From contig CAZUVM010000028.1 of the NCBI GenBank assembly GCA_964623885.1, positions 1 through 12,927 on the forward strand: 12,927 bases of DNA, given 5' to 3'. Origin of the DNA: CAZUVM01 sp964623885. GTDB lineage: Bacteria > Verrucomicrobiota > Verrucomicrobiia > Limisphaerales > UBA8199. How positions within the stretch are numbered: the stretch's first letter is position 1; the number at the start of each line of letters is the position of its first letter. Position numbers and translations under genes: made by a program. A model generated the notes under the pieces. The model did not search any database. It had not been told where the DNA came from and was given only the letters and a program-made list of their open reading frames with translations. Shown piece by piece: positions 6,179 through 12,392 of this stretch.

Positions 6179-7654
6179 CTATTTCTTCATGAATTTACTC
6201 AAATCAATTCCCATCACCTTCGCCAATGCGATGAGATCCACTTCTTCGGGATTCGCCAGTTTGGTGATCGGCTCGCGGTAAACGTCCGGCGGATAATACT
6301 TCTTCGGATCAATCTCGATATCGCGCGTGAGTTGCTCTTGCTGTTGCTCGCGCGGCAACCTCGGCTGCGGGACAACGCCCTTGCCCGTGGCAACCGGCAG
6401 CGGGTTGCCGAAGAGGAGGGTGGGACTCGGCATGGATGCGCCGGAAAATCCTGGCAGGGCGGCTTCCCGGTGCCAGATGGCCTCCTTGGTCACGTTGACC
6501 ACCACCACATCCGGCGCGCCATAGACGAAAAGCCCTTTCCAATGGGCGCGGATGTCCGCGCTTTGCTCATTCATCGTGTCATTGTCGAATGCGAGATGCG
6601 TGGCCATGCCGACCCGCGGGTTGACCTGGTTGATGAGATAACCGGTGGCGTAAGCGACCGTATGATGGATGTCCACGGTGTAATTAAAGAGAATTTCCGG
6701 CAGCCCATACTTGAGCTGGTTGATGCGCGCCAGGTCGGGCTGCAACTCCGTGACAAACACATCCACGCCCTTCGCATACTTGGCCGTCAGATCGTCCGGC
6801 CGGCCGTCGCCGGTCCACACAAACGAAAGCCCGTTCCAATCCAGGCGATAGGCCGAGGCGCCGTCCTTGGCGTGCGAACGCCGCCAGTGACGAACCGTGA
6901 CCCCATCTTTGTCGTAACAAATGCCGTTCTCATCCTTCCAGTCGAATTCGTTGACCTCGACCTCATAGCCGTCCCCGATCGGGCAAGCGTCGAAAGCCTC
7001 GAGGTGCCACTTGAGCATCTGCTTCATGCCGTCAACCATGGCTTTGGTTCCGAGGTCCGGCGTGCGTCCGGAAGGCCCGGTGACACGCAGCGGCATCTTC
7101 CATCGGCCCGCCCACGCCGAGAACGGGAGGAGATAGGACAGATCGTGGTAGTGATCCACATGCAAGTGGGTGATGAAGATGTCGTTTATGTCAGCCATCG
7201 ACACGCCCATGGCGAGGATGTTCTTGACGCAACCAGGGCCGAAATCGAAGAAGAAGCGTTTGCCGTTGCCCAACTCAACCATGATGCAGGTGCCGGCCTG
7301 GTCGCGCCGGGGCGGATAAGGGCAACTGCCGATGAATGAAATCCGCATCTCGTCCGGCCCGATGGCCTCGCTGCCGGGAAAATAATTATTCCGGCTGTGG
7401 ACAGATGGCGTTGGTTTGTAGTAAGACGGGAATTGCAGGCCGGTGCTCGGGCCGCCGCCGTAGGGATTCTTGGGCTGGTCCGCGCCGGCCGGTGGCTCGG
7501 CTGCCCGGGCCGGGGACACGGCTCCTGCCGCCATGCCGGCCGCCGCCGCGCCGATGATTTTCAACATGTCGCGCCGGCCGATGGCGTCTGATGCTTTGTT
7601 TTCACTACTCATAGTGCTGCTGTTCGGTTCGTTGTTTTCGCTGTTCATATTCAC
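6179..7654 (-). CDS. Tat-exported metallo-beta-lactamase-fold hydrolase (491 aa)
   Basis: The N-terminus carries a twin-arginine signal (GRRDMLK at 26-32, an Ala/Gly-rich segment, then a SPARA/AEP cleavage site near 51). The metal-binding signature is HLHVDH at 163-168. Further candidate ligands are His261 (RRSHAKD), Asp283 (WTGDG) and His353 (ATHLAFD). The fold and length match the large MBL hydrolases that automatic pipelines name after GntH of guanitoxin biosynthesis; no other gnt genes are here, so that pathway is not supported. The substrate is unknown. Tat export implies folding and metal loading in the cytoplasm before transport. A second in-frame ATG (Met15) is an alternative start. 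The gene lies 99 nt after the channel gene and 114 nt before the CobW GTPase. Confidence 0.9.
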   Translation of the reverse strand: MNMNSENNEPNSSTMSSENKASDAIGRRDMLKIIGAAAAGMAAGAVSPARAAEPPAGADQPKNPYGGGPSTGLQFPSYYKPTPSVHSRNNYFPGSEAIGPDEMRISFIGSCPYPPRRDQAGTCIMVELGNGKRFFFDFGPGCVKNILAMGVSMADINDIFITHLHVDHYHDLSYLLPFSAWAGRWKMPLRVTGPSGRTPDLGTKAMVDGMKQMLKWHLEAFDACPIGDGYEVEVNEFDWKDENGICYDKDGVTVRHWRRSHAKDGASAYRLDWNGLSFVWTGDGRPDDLTAKYAKGVDVFVTELQPDLARINQLKYGLPEILFNYTVDIHHTVAYATGYLINQVNPRVGMATHLAFDNDTMNEQSADIRAHWKGLFVYGAPDVVVVNVTKEAIWHREAALPGFSGASMPSPTLLFGNPLPVATGKGVVPQPRLPREQQQEQLTRDIEIDPKKYYPPDVYREPITKLANPEEVDLIALAKVMGIDLSKFMKK

Positions 7655-7753
7655 TGATCCGTTTGTTTGATTGTTGTGTGTTTGTGTCGTTTACATTGCA
7701 TCGCTTGCGTTATTGGTAACTGCTCAAGACTTTCAGGGTTGTTTATTTGGCGG

Positions 7754-8704
7754 TCAGAACTGGATGCCGAGTTTGACCCAAACGTAATTGCCTTTGACCG
7801 TGTTCTGCGCCTGGAGCTGGGGCAGCCATTTCACTTCCACCGCGAACGGGATTTTTCCGGACATGGCATACGAAATCACAGGCCCGATGCCCGCGGTTGC
7901 TTCCTCGAAACTGCCGAGTTTCGCACCGCTGCCGCTGTCGCCGGAGGTTTGTGAGAGTATAAAACCATTCGCGCCGACACCGGCGAAGCCTTTGCCCAAC
8001 GGAAAATGCTGCGCTAGAGTCGCGTCAATGTGGAACTGCTCTCCGCTTTGATAATCGGTTGCGTTATTCTTGGTGTTGATGTCGTAGCCGATGTAGGTGG
8101 TGAACTCGATACCGTTTTTCTGGCCGAGATAGCTGATCAGCAGGCCCGGCTCGAAGGTCCAATAGCCCAGCCCGAGGTTGGCCAACTGGCCGGCCTCGTA
8201 TGAGCCGGAGGGTGTGTAGATGCCCCCGAAAACGCTCACGTGCAGGTTGGTTTCGCACAAGGTCCAACCCAACGAGACCGGAAAGAGCTCGATATCGCCG
8301 AGCCCGCTCACCGAGTCGCTCCGCCGCACGGTGCGGCCGCCGGGCAGCGTGACGTCGGCGCTGACCGTGTTCCAAAAGTACGGACTGGCGACACCGGGCG
8401 AGTAACGGGCGCCGAGGAGTTCGAGGGGCGTGGACCAGAAGGCGCCGAAGGAATCGGCGTAGGAAGTCGCATCCACATTCAGCGCGATTTGCCCGCCTAT
8501 GGGGAACGGGTGACTGACGTTTGCGTTGCCGTTGTAGTAAACGAAGTAGTTGAAGACGCCCAGGCTCGGGTCACCCGGCGGCACGTCCACAAAGGATGCG
8601 AACGAGCCGGGCGCGTAATGACCGACGCCGCCCTCTTCGGCGCGCGCCGCGATCGCGATGGCTAGAAGAAGGAGCCCCGTGAGGTGACGATAGTTTGATT
8701 TCAT
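7754..8704 (-). CDS. SphA/MetA-type outer-membrane channel (316 aa)
   Basis: A Sec signal peptide (MKSNYRHLTG LLLLAIAIAA, cleavage near ARA/EE at 22-23) is followed by alternating, Gly/Tyr/Phe-rich strands typical of an outer-membrane beta-barrel. The protein ends in a strand with terminal Phe (VWVKLGIQF), the usual signature for barrel assembly. Overall features match the PF13557 'phenol MetA degradation / SphA' transporter group, whose members often sit next to catabolic genes. Typical motifs include LHVSVFGGIYTPSG and the periodic polar/aromatic strands. It probably carries the substrate or product of the adjacent sulfatase and hydrolase across the outer membrane, but specificity cannot be read from sequence. 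It starts 90 nt after the sulfatase gene. Confidence 0.85.
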   Translation of the reverse strand: MKSNYRHLTGLLLLAIAIAARAEEGGVGHYAPGSFASFVDVPPGDPSLGVFNYFVYYNGNANVSHPFPIGGQIALNVDATSYADSFGAFWSTPLELLGARYSPGVASPYFWNTVSADVTLPGGRTVRRSDSVSGLGDIELFPVSLGWTLCETNLHVSVFGGIYTPSGSYEAGQLANLGLGYWTFEPGLLISYLGQKNGIEFTTYIGYDINTKNNATDYQSGEQFHIDATLAQHFPLGKGFAGVGANGFILSQTSGDSGSGAKLGSFEEATAGIGPVISYAMSGKIPFAVEVKWLPQLQAQNTVKGNYVWVKLGIQF

Positions 8705-8724
8705 AAACTGCTTTCTACGATTTA
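8705..8724 (-). promoter_or_regulatory. Leader block shared with the surface-protein gene at 4931
   Basis: TAAATCG, a short variable stretch and CAGTTTATGAAA match the bases before the ATG at 4931. The two genes are 3.8 kb apart and encode unrelated exported proteins, so the shared leader is not explained by gene duplication. Confidence 0.35.
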
Positions 8725-8794
8725 CAATTTAGCGAGGTTGGCCGCGGGGGCGTGGAACCGTCGCAGCGCGTTTGCCAGCCGATCCAGTCGGCCC

Positions 8795-10333
8795 TTAATT
8801 GCCTCTGAAGTTCGTGAGGTTCCCGGACGGCGGGTTCGGGTACTTCTTGACCGACGCCTCGTATTCCATGACCGCCTTGAATACCGGCTCTCCAGCCCAC
8901 AGGTAGTTGGGAAGCTGGAGATCCTCGTGCGGATCGACTTCGATGTTGTAAATCTTCGGGTAATACATGGGCGCAGCGCTGCCAAACATCCCTCCGAGCA
9001 TCTGCTGGCCCGTGCCGGTCAAGGCCATATCCTTGAAGTAGAGCCGCCACTGCTTCCAGCGCGCCGCTACCAGATCCGGGCCGATGAAAGTGAGCAGTGA
9101 GACTCGGTTTCCCATCTCGCTCTTGCCGGTGAGCACATCCGTCTGGTCCACGCCGTCATATGGACGATCCGTGGGCAGCTTGAGGCCGAGGATGGCCGCA
9201 AAGGTCGGCAGGAAATCCATCTCCGAGAACATGGCGTAAGAGGAGGTGTCCGGCTTCACGTGCCCGGGCCAGCGGACGAAGGCGAAGGTGCGGATCGAGC
9301 CTTCGGTCGCCTCCCCCAGGGAGCCGCGGAAAGGCCCCGAGTTGCCCATGTCGGGCATCCCTAGGCCCGAGGCGTCCCAGGTCATGAAGTATTGCCCAGA
9401 CGGCCCGTTGTCGGAGCAGAAGACTACGATGGTGTTATCCTCGATCTTGAGCTCCTTGAGCGCGTCGAGTACCTGTCCGACGTGATAATCGCCTTCCATC
9501 ATCTTGTCACCGTATTGTCCGACGCGTGACTTGCCCGCGAATTCTTTGGACGGCAAATTCGGCGCGTGCCCCATCGAGAAGGGCAGGTAGAGGAAGAACG
9601 ATTTGCCCGCCGCCGCCTGCTCCTTCATGAAGGCGATGGATCGGTCGGTCAGGTCGTTGTCAATCTCCGCGCGGACCGCAAGCGTGAAGGGCTTGATGCG
9701 TTCCAGCGGCCCGCCTGCCTTCTGCTGCGAGATCCACGGCCCCTTCTCGATCAGAACGCTCTCGGGCACGTTGCCGGCGCTGTGCGTTTGCATGACCTGC
9801 GGGATATCCGCCGCGGTGTCCCACGAGGAATCCGGTGGGATACCGTAGAACTCATCGAAACCGTGCGCGCAGGGCAGGCTCTGCGGATCGCTGCCCAGGT
9901 GCCACTTGCCGAACATGGCTGTCGCGTAACCCGCGTCTTTGAACAACTGCCCCATCGTGTACGCTTTGGCCGAAAGCGTGTTGGGCCCGCCCGGCAGGCC
10001 GAGGAGCGACAGGCCATTGCGGATCGAGTATTGCCCGGTCATGAGTGCGCAACGAGACGGGGTACATCCCGGCTCCACGAGATACTGCGTCAGGCGAAGC
10101 CCCTCGCGGGCGAGCCGGTCGGTGCGTGGAGTCGGGTAGCCGCGCAGTTCGCCGCCGCCGTAGGGGCCCATGTCGCCGTAGCCGACGTTGTCGGCAAGGA
10201 TGAACACGAAGTTGGGTTTTTTGTCACCGCCGCTGGAGGCGGTGGAGGGCTGCGCCGTAGCGCAAGAAGTTAAACCGAGCGCCGCCGAGGCGGCCACCAC
10301 GGTCAGGCCGTGTTTGATGAGTTTGAGTTTCAT
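8795..10333 (-). CDS. Type I arylsulfatase, lipoprotein (512 aa)
   Basis: An alkaline-phosphatase-superfamily sulfatase that hydrolyses sulfate esters. It has a lipoprotein signal (ALGLTSC, Cys24), so it is probably anchored in the envelope. The formylglycine signature is CTPSRCALMTG with Cys90 and Arg94 (CxPSR, cysteine type), which needs a formylglycine-generating enzyme not encoded here. Other active-site residues visible are the N-terminal metal Asp48 (ILADNVGYGD), the GKWHLG motif with Lys143 and His146, His256 (MGHAPN), and Asp308-Asn309 (CSDNG). A C-terminal sulfatase subdomain follows (about 400-500). The length is normal. It is 84 nt from the receiver-only regulator and 90 nt from the channel gene. 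The natural substrate cannot be inferred. Confidence 0.95.
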   Translation of the reverse strand: MKLKLIKHGLTVVAASAALGLTSCATAQPSTASSGGDKKPNFVFILADNVGYGDMGPYGGGELRGYPTPRTDRLAREGLRLTQYLVEPGCTPSRCALMTGQYSIRNGLSLLGLPGGPNTLSAKAYTMGQLFKDAGYATAMFGKWHLGSDPQSLPCAHGFDEFYGIPPDSSWDTAADIPQVMQTHSAGNVPESVLIEKGPWISQQKAGGPLERIKPFTLAVRAEIDNDLTDRSIAFMKEQAAAGKSFFLYLPFSMGHAPNLPSKEFAGKSRVGQYGDKMMEGDYHVGQVLDALKELKIEDNTIVVFCSDNGPSGQYFMTWDASGLGMPDMGNSGPFRGSLGEATEGSIRTFAFVRWPGHVKPDTSSYAMFSEMDFLPTFAAILGLKLPTDRPYDGVDQTDVLTGKSEMGNRVSLLTFIGPDLVAARWKQWRLYFKDMALTGTGQQMLGGMFGSAAPMYYPKIYNIEVDPHEDLQLPNYLWAGEPVFKAVMEYEASVKKYPNPPSGNLTNFRGN

Positions 10334-10340
10334 GTGTTTT

Positions 10341-10345
10341 CCTCT
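10341..10345 (-). promoter_or_regulatory. Shine-Dalgarno AGAGG for the sulfatase gene
   Basis: AGAGG is seven bases before the ATG at 10333, within an A/C-rich leader that contains ACTAAACA. The same ACTAAACA occurs in the leader of the lipoprotein gene starting at 2367. Confidence 0.5.
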
Positions 10346-10417
10346 GTTTAGTTTTGTTTTGGAACGGTTCGCCCGCCGCTAAAGTGCAGATTTTGTTGCA
10401 TACTGGAATTTTTTCAT

Positions 10418-10816
10418 TCACGAGAAAGAAGCTGCTCCGCTGGAACGCATCGCTTTGGCCAGGGCTTCCAGCAGCGTGAGTTCTTTTATTGGTTTGAGCA
10501 GATAATCCACCGCCCCCAGGTTTCGCACCCGTTCGGCGTTACCCGGCTGGTCGTGTCCGGTAATGACGATCACTGGAACCGGCACGTGCTGTGCGGCCAG
10601 GCGTTCGAGCACTTCGAAACCGCTGATGCCCGGTATGTGCAAGTCCAGCAGCAGGCAGTCGGGCAGCCGTGACGTAAAGGCGGCGAGCAGTTCCTCGCCC
10701 AGCGCGAAGGTTATGACCTCGAAGCCCCGGGTCCCGAGAAGACGGCTAAGCGCCTTGCACATCTTGGGCTCATCGTCCAACACCGCGATGAGGGGCCGGG
10801 TTTGGGTTTGGAGCAT
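10418..10816 (-). CDS. Receiver-only response regulator (132 aa)
   Basis: A single CheY-like receiver domain with no output domain. Acidic pocket residues Asp14-Asp15 (LDDEP), the phosphoacceptor Asp58 (LLLDLHIPG), Thr86 (VITGHD) and Lys108 (LLKPI) are all present. It is probably phosphorylated and acts by protein contact, or as a phosphate relay or sink. It lies downstream of the FixJ-type pair but is separated from it by the RAYT element, so it may once have been part of the same operon. The start at ATG 10816 has no strong ribosome site. Confidence 0.9.
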   Translation of the reverse strand: MLQTQTRPLIAVLDDEPKMCKALSRLLGTRGFEVITFALGEELLAAFTSRLPDCLLLDLHIPGISGFEVLERLAAQHVPVPVIVITGHDQPGNAERVRNLGAVDYLLKPIKELTLLEALAKAMRSSGAASFS

Positions 10817-10884
10817 GGACCGACCATGACAGAAGGACTGAGAGCGTGGTATTACACCTTAGTTACATACGGGCCTGGCATCTT

Positions 10885-10892
10885 GGACTGCG
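10885..10892. repeat. Partial repeat head left of the first flanking repeat
   Basis: GGACTGCG occurs 18 bases before the full GGACTGCGG start at 10903, followed by ATGGGATTTT. This mimics the partial head that precedes the second flanking repeat, although here only eight bases match. Confidence 0.45.
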
Positions 10893-10902
10893 ATGGGATT
10901 TT

Positions 10903-11014
10903 GGACTGCGGTGGCAAGCGAAGCGCGACACCGCTGTTTGGTGTGCGTGTTGAACGATCGAAGTCGGTGTCCACCCGAAAGCGCCGTCGCCGCTGCGCTT
11001 TGCCGGCGCAGTCC
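10903..11014. repeat. 112-bp REP-pair hairpin repeat, downstream of RAYT
   Basis: Left hairpin GCGGTG (10908-10913) pairs with CACCGC (10929-10934) around a 15-nt loop. Right hairpin GCGCCG (10981-10986) pairs with CGGCGC (11004-11009) around a 17-nt loop. Outer ends GGACTGCG and CGCAGTCC are complementary. It ends eight bases past the RAYT stop codon. The central linker is longer than in the 93-bp array units. Confidence 0.92.
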
Positions 11015-11022
11015 AAGACAAA

Positions 11023-11592
11023 CTACCAGTCGGGAGACGTTTCAAAGTCATCCGGCAACCGCAACTTGTCGGTCTTGAACCGGTAGATCGTCTTGATCTG
11101 GGCCGGTGCGGCCGTTCGCTCAAACCAGCGCGCCGAGCACCACGGATACTGATTCGCCACGGGGACCAGGCCGTGTCTCACCGGGTTCTGATGCACGTAG
11201 TTCAGTCGTGCGAGATAAGACTTTTCGTAAGTCAACCGGGTCTCACGGTAGTTGTGCCAGACTTTGCGAGCCGGAGCGTCATCGAGTCGGTTAATCCACT
11301 TGGCCGTCTTCTCGTGTAAAAGACCGAGCATTCGGGACAGACTCTCCGCTGTCGCCGCCGTGCCGGGAGAATGCCCAACGAAGTGATAGTGGTTGGAGAA
11401 AACCGCCCAGGCTTCCAGGTGCCAATCGAACTCCGCCGCGACCTTGAGCAAACCACGATGCAGCACCGCGAGCCTGGCTTTGCCCTTGAAGTGATGCTGA
11501 TGCAGATACGTGCTGGCGCTGACGAAGTAAGTTCCGCGGATGCTGAGCCGGTGTTCCGGTGCATGCGGCCACGGGAGATTATCTGCGCTCAC
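11023..11592 (-). CDS. REP-associated tyrosine transposase, IS200-like Y1 (RAYT)
   Basis: A single-domain HUH/Y1 transposase of about 189 residues, numbered here from GTG 11592. The HUH motif is HYH at 68-70 (VFSNHYHFVGHS). The catalytic tyrosine candidate is Tyr132 in NYVHQNPVRHGLV, with Tyr126 as an alternative; the YVHQNPVR block is characteristic of RAYT proteins. The N-terminal WPHAPEHRLSIRGTYFVSA is typical of a subgroup common in Verrucomicrobiota. The frame is open upstream to an ATG at 11694, but those 34 residues come partly from the flanking repeat, so I prefer the GTG; no ribosome site is seen for either. It appears intact. Family members nick and join single-stranded palindromic DNA. 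Confidence 0.9.
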   Translation of the reverse strand: MSADNLPWPHAPEHRLSIRGTYFVSASTYLHQHHFKGKARLAVLHRGLLKVAAEFDWHLEAWAVFSNHYHFVGHSPGTAATAESLSRMLGLLHEKTAKWINRLDDAPARKVWHNYRETRLTYEKSYLARLNYVHQNPVRHGLVPVANQYPWCSARWFERTAAPAQIKTIYRFKTDKLRLPDDFETSPDW

Positions 11593-11612
11593 AAAACAAA
11601 GTTGGGAAATTT

Positions 11613-11635
11613 GGACTGGGGTGTAAAGCGGAGCG
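11613..11635. repeat. Degenerate partial head of the flanking repeat
   Basis: GGACTGGGGTGTAAAGCGGAGCG here matches the first 23 bases of the full repeat beginning at 11640, with several substitutions. It lies between the RAYT start and the full copy, and looks like a decayed or truncated extra half-copy. Confidence 0.55.
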
Positions 11636-11639
11636 TTTT

Positions 11640-11751
11640 GGACTGCGGTGGCAAGCGAAGCGCGACACCGCTTTTTGGGGGCGTATTGAAGCATCGAATG
11701 CCGACGTCCAACCGAAAGCGCCGTCGCCGCTGCGCTCTGCCGGCGCAGTCC
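11640..11751. repeat. 112-bp REP-pair hairpin repeat, upstream of RAYT
   Basis: Left hairpin GCGGTG (11645-11650) pairs with CACCGC (11666-11671); right hairpin GCGCCG (11718-11723) pairs with CGGCGC (11741-11746). The left arm is identical over 33 bases to that of the copy at 10903; the right arm differs at about one base. It begins 11 bases past the stop of the FixJ-type regulator gene and extends the RAYT frame at its 5' end. Confidence 0.92.
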
Positions 11752-11762
11752 AAAATGGCCGA

Positions 11763-12392
11763 TCAGACCGCCGGGCCTTTCCCTAATCCCAATCGTTCGG
11801 CGGCGCGCACCAGGTCAGCCAGCGATTCGACACTCATCTTTTCCATGACCCGGGCGCGGTGCACCTTGATGGTGTGTTCGCCCGTGCCGAGCTCGTCCGC
11901 AACCTGTTTATTCAACTGGCCGGCCACGACATGCTCCATCACCTCGCGCTCGCGCGGCGTGAGTCGTGAATAGCGTTGCCGGAGCGAGGCTAGTTCGGAA
12001 ATCAGGTCTCGCTGGTCGACGGCGCGTTTCACCGCGGCGCGCACAGCCCGCAGCAGGTCGGTGTCTTTCACAGGTTTGGTGAGAAAATCCACGGCGCCAC
12101 CCTTGATGGCCTGAACGCTCATCGGGATGTCGCCGTGGCCCGTCAGAAACACGATGGGCAAGAGGACCCCATCGTGTGTGAGCCGTTGCTGAAGTTCCAA
12201 ACCATTGAGTTCCGGCATCGCCACGTCGAGCACCAGGCAACCCCCTTCCTCCGCGCGATACGACTCGAGGAATGCTTTCGCTGAAGTGAATCCTCGCACG
12301 GTGAAGCTCTCCGCCTTGAGCAACCGCGTGAGTGCCTTAACCATCCCGGGTTCGTCATCCAGCAGGAAAACTGTGCTCTGGGTTACGCTCAT
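11763..12392 (-). CDS. FixJ/NarL-type response regulator (209 aa)
   Basis: A receiver domain (about 6-120) has the acidic pair Asp12-Asp13, phosphoacceptor Asp56 (LVLDVAMPE), Thr84 (FLTGHGD) and Lys106 (LTKPV). A LuxR-type helix-turn-helix follows (about 143-200: LTPREREVMEHVVAGQLNKQ, then HTIKVHRARVMEKM). The family dimerises on phosphorylation and activates promoters. I chose ATG 12392, not an in-frame ATG 35 codons upstream, because it gives the normal receiver start and forms an ATGA overlap with the kinase stop. It is the likely regulator of the downstream genes, although no binding site is identified. A flanking repeat begins 11 bases after its stop. Confidence 0.94.
   Translation of the reverse strand: MSVTQSTVFLLDDEPGMVKALTRLLKAESFTVRGFTSAKAFLESYRAEEGGCLVLDVAMPELNGLELQQRLTHDGVLLPIVFLTGHGDIPMSVQAIKGGAVDFLTKPVKDTDLLRAVRAAVKRAVDQRDLISELASLRQRYSRLTPREREVMEHVVAGQLNKQVADELGTGEHTIKVHRARVMEKMSVESLADLVRAAERLGLGKGPAV

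Larger units (their letters stand above)
10885..11751. mobile_element. RAYT gene with flanking REP-pair repeats (REPtron-like unit)
   Basis: The unit consists of a partial repeat head (10885-10892), a full 112-bp repeat (10903-11014), the RAYT gene (11592-11023), a second partial head (11613-11635) and a second full repeat (11640-11751). The two full repeats are in the same orientation and equal in length; their 33-base left arms are identical. The unit separates the FixJ-type regulator from the receiver-only regulator. In known REP/RAYT systems the transposase recognises and moves the palindromes. Boundaries are estimated. Confidence 0.8.

Noticed and set aside
6068..7339. Long plus-strand open frame (423 codons)
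   Set aside because: It lies antisense to the MBL-fold hydrolase, which has clear catalytic motifs. The plus-strand product is Arg/His/Asp-rich with no recognisable domain, as expected for a GC-rich shadow frame.
6179..7654. Assigning the MBL hydrolase to guanitoxin biosynthesis (gntH)
   Set aside because: Only family-level similarity; none of the other pathway genes is in the window.
6098..8614. 17-base identity GCGAACGAGCCGGGCGC at 6098-6114 and 8598-8614
   Set aside because: One copy is ordinary coding sequence of the channel signal region and no structure extends beyond the match. In GC-rich DNA a match of this length can be chance.
10334..10417. Sigma-70 or sigma-54 promoter before the sulfatase
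   Set aside because: No convincing paired -35/-10 or -24/-12 elements by eye. AT-rich stretches exist but are not enough for a call.
11593..11694. Extending the RAYT protein to ATG 11694
   Set aside because: Much of the added N-terminus is encoded by the flanking repeat and degenerate head. Family similarity begins near the GTG at 11592.
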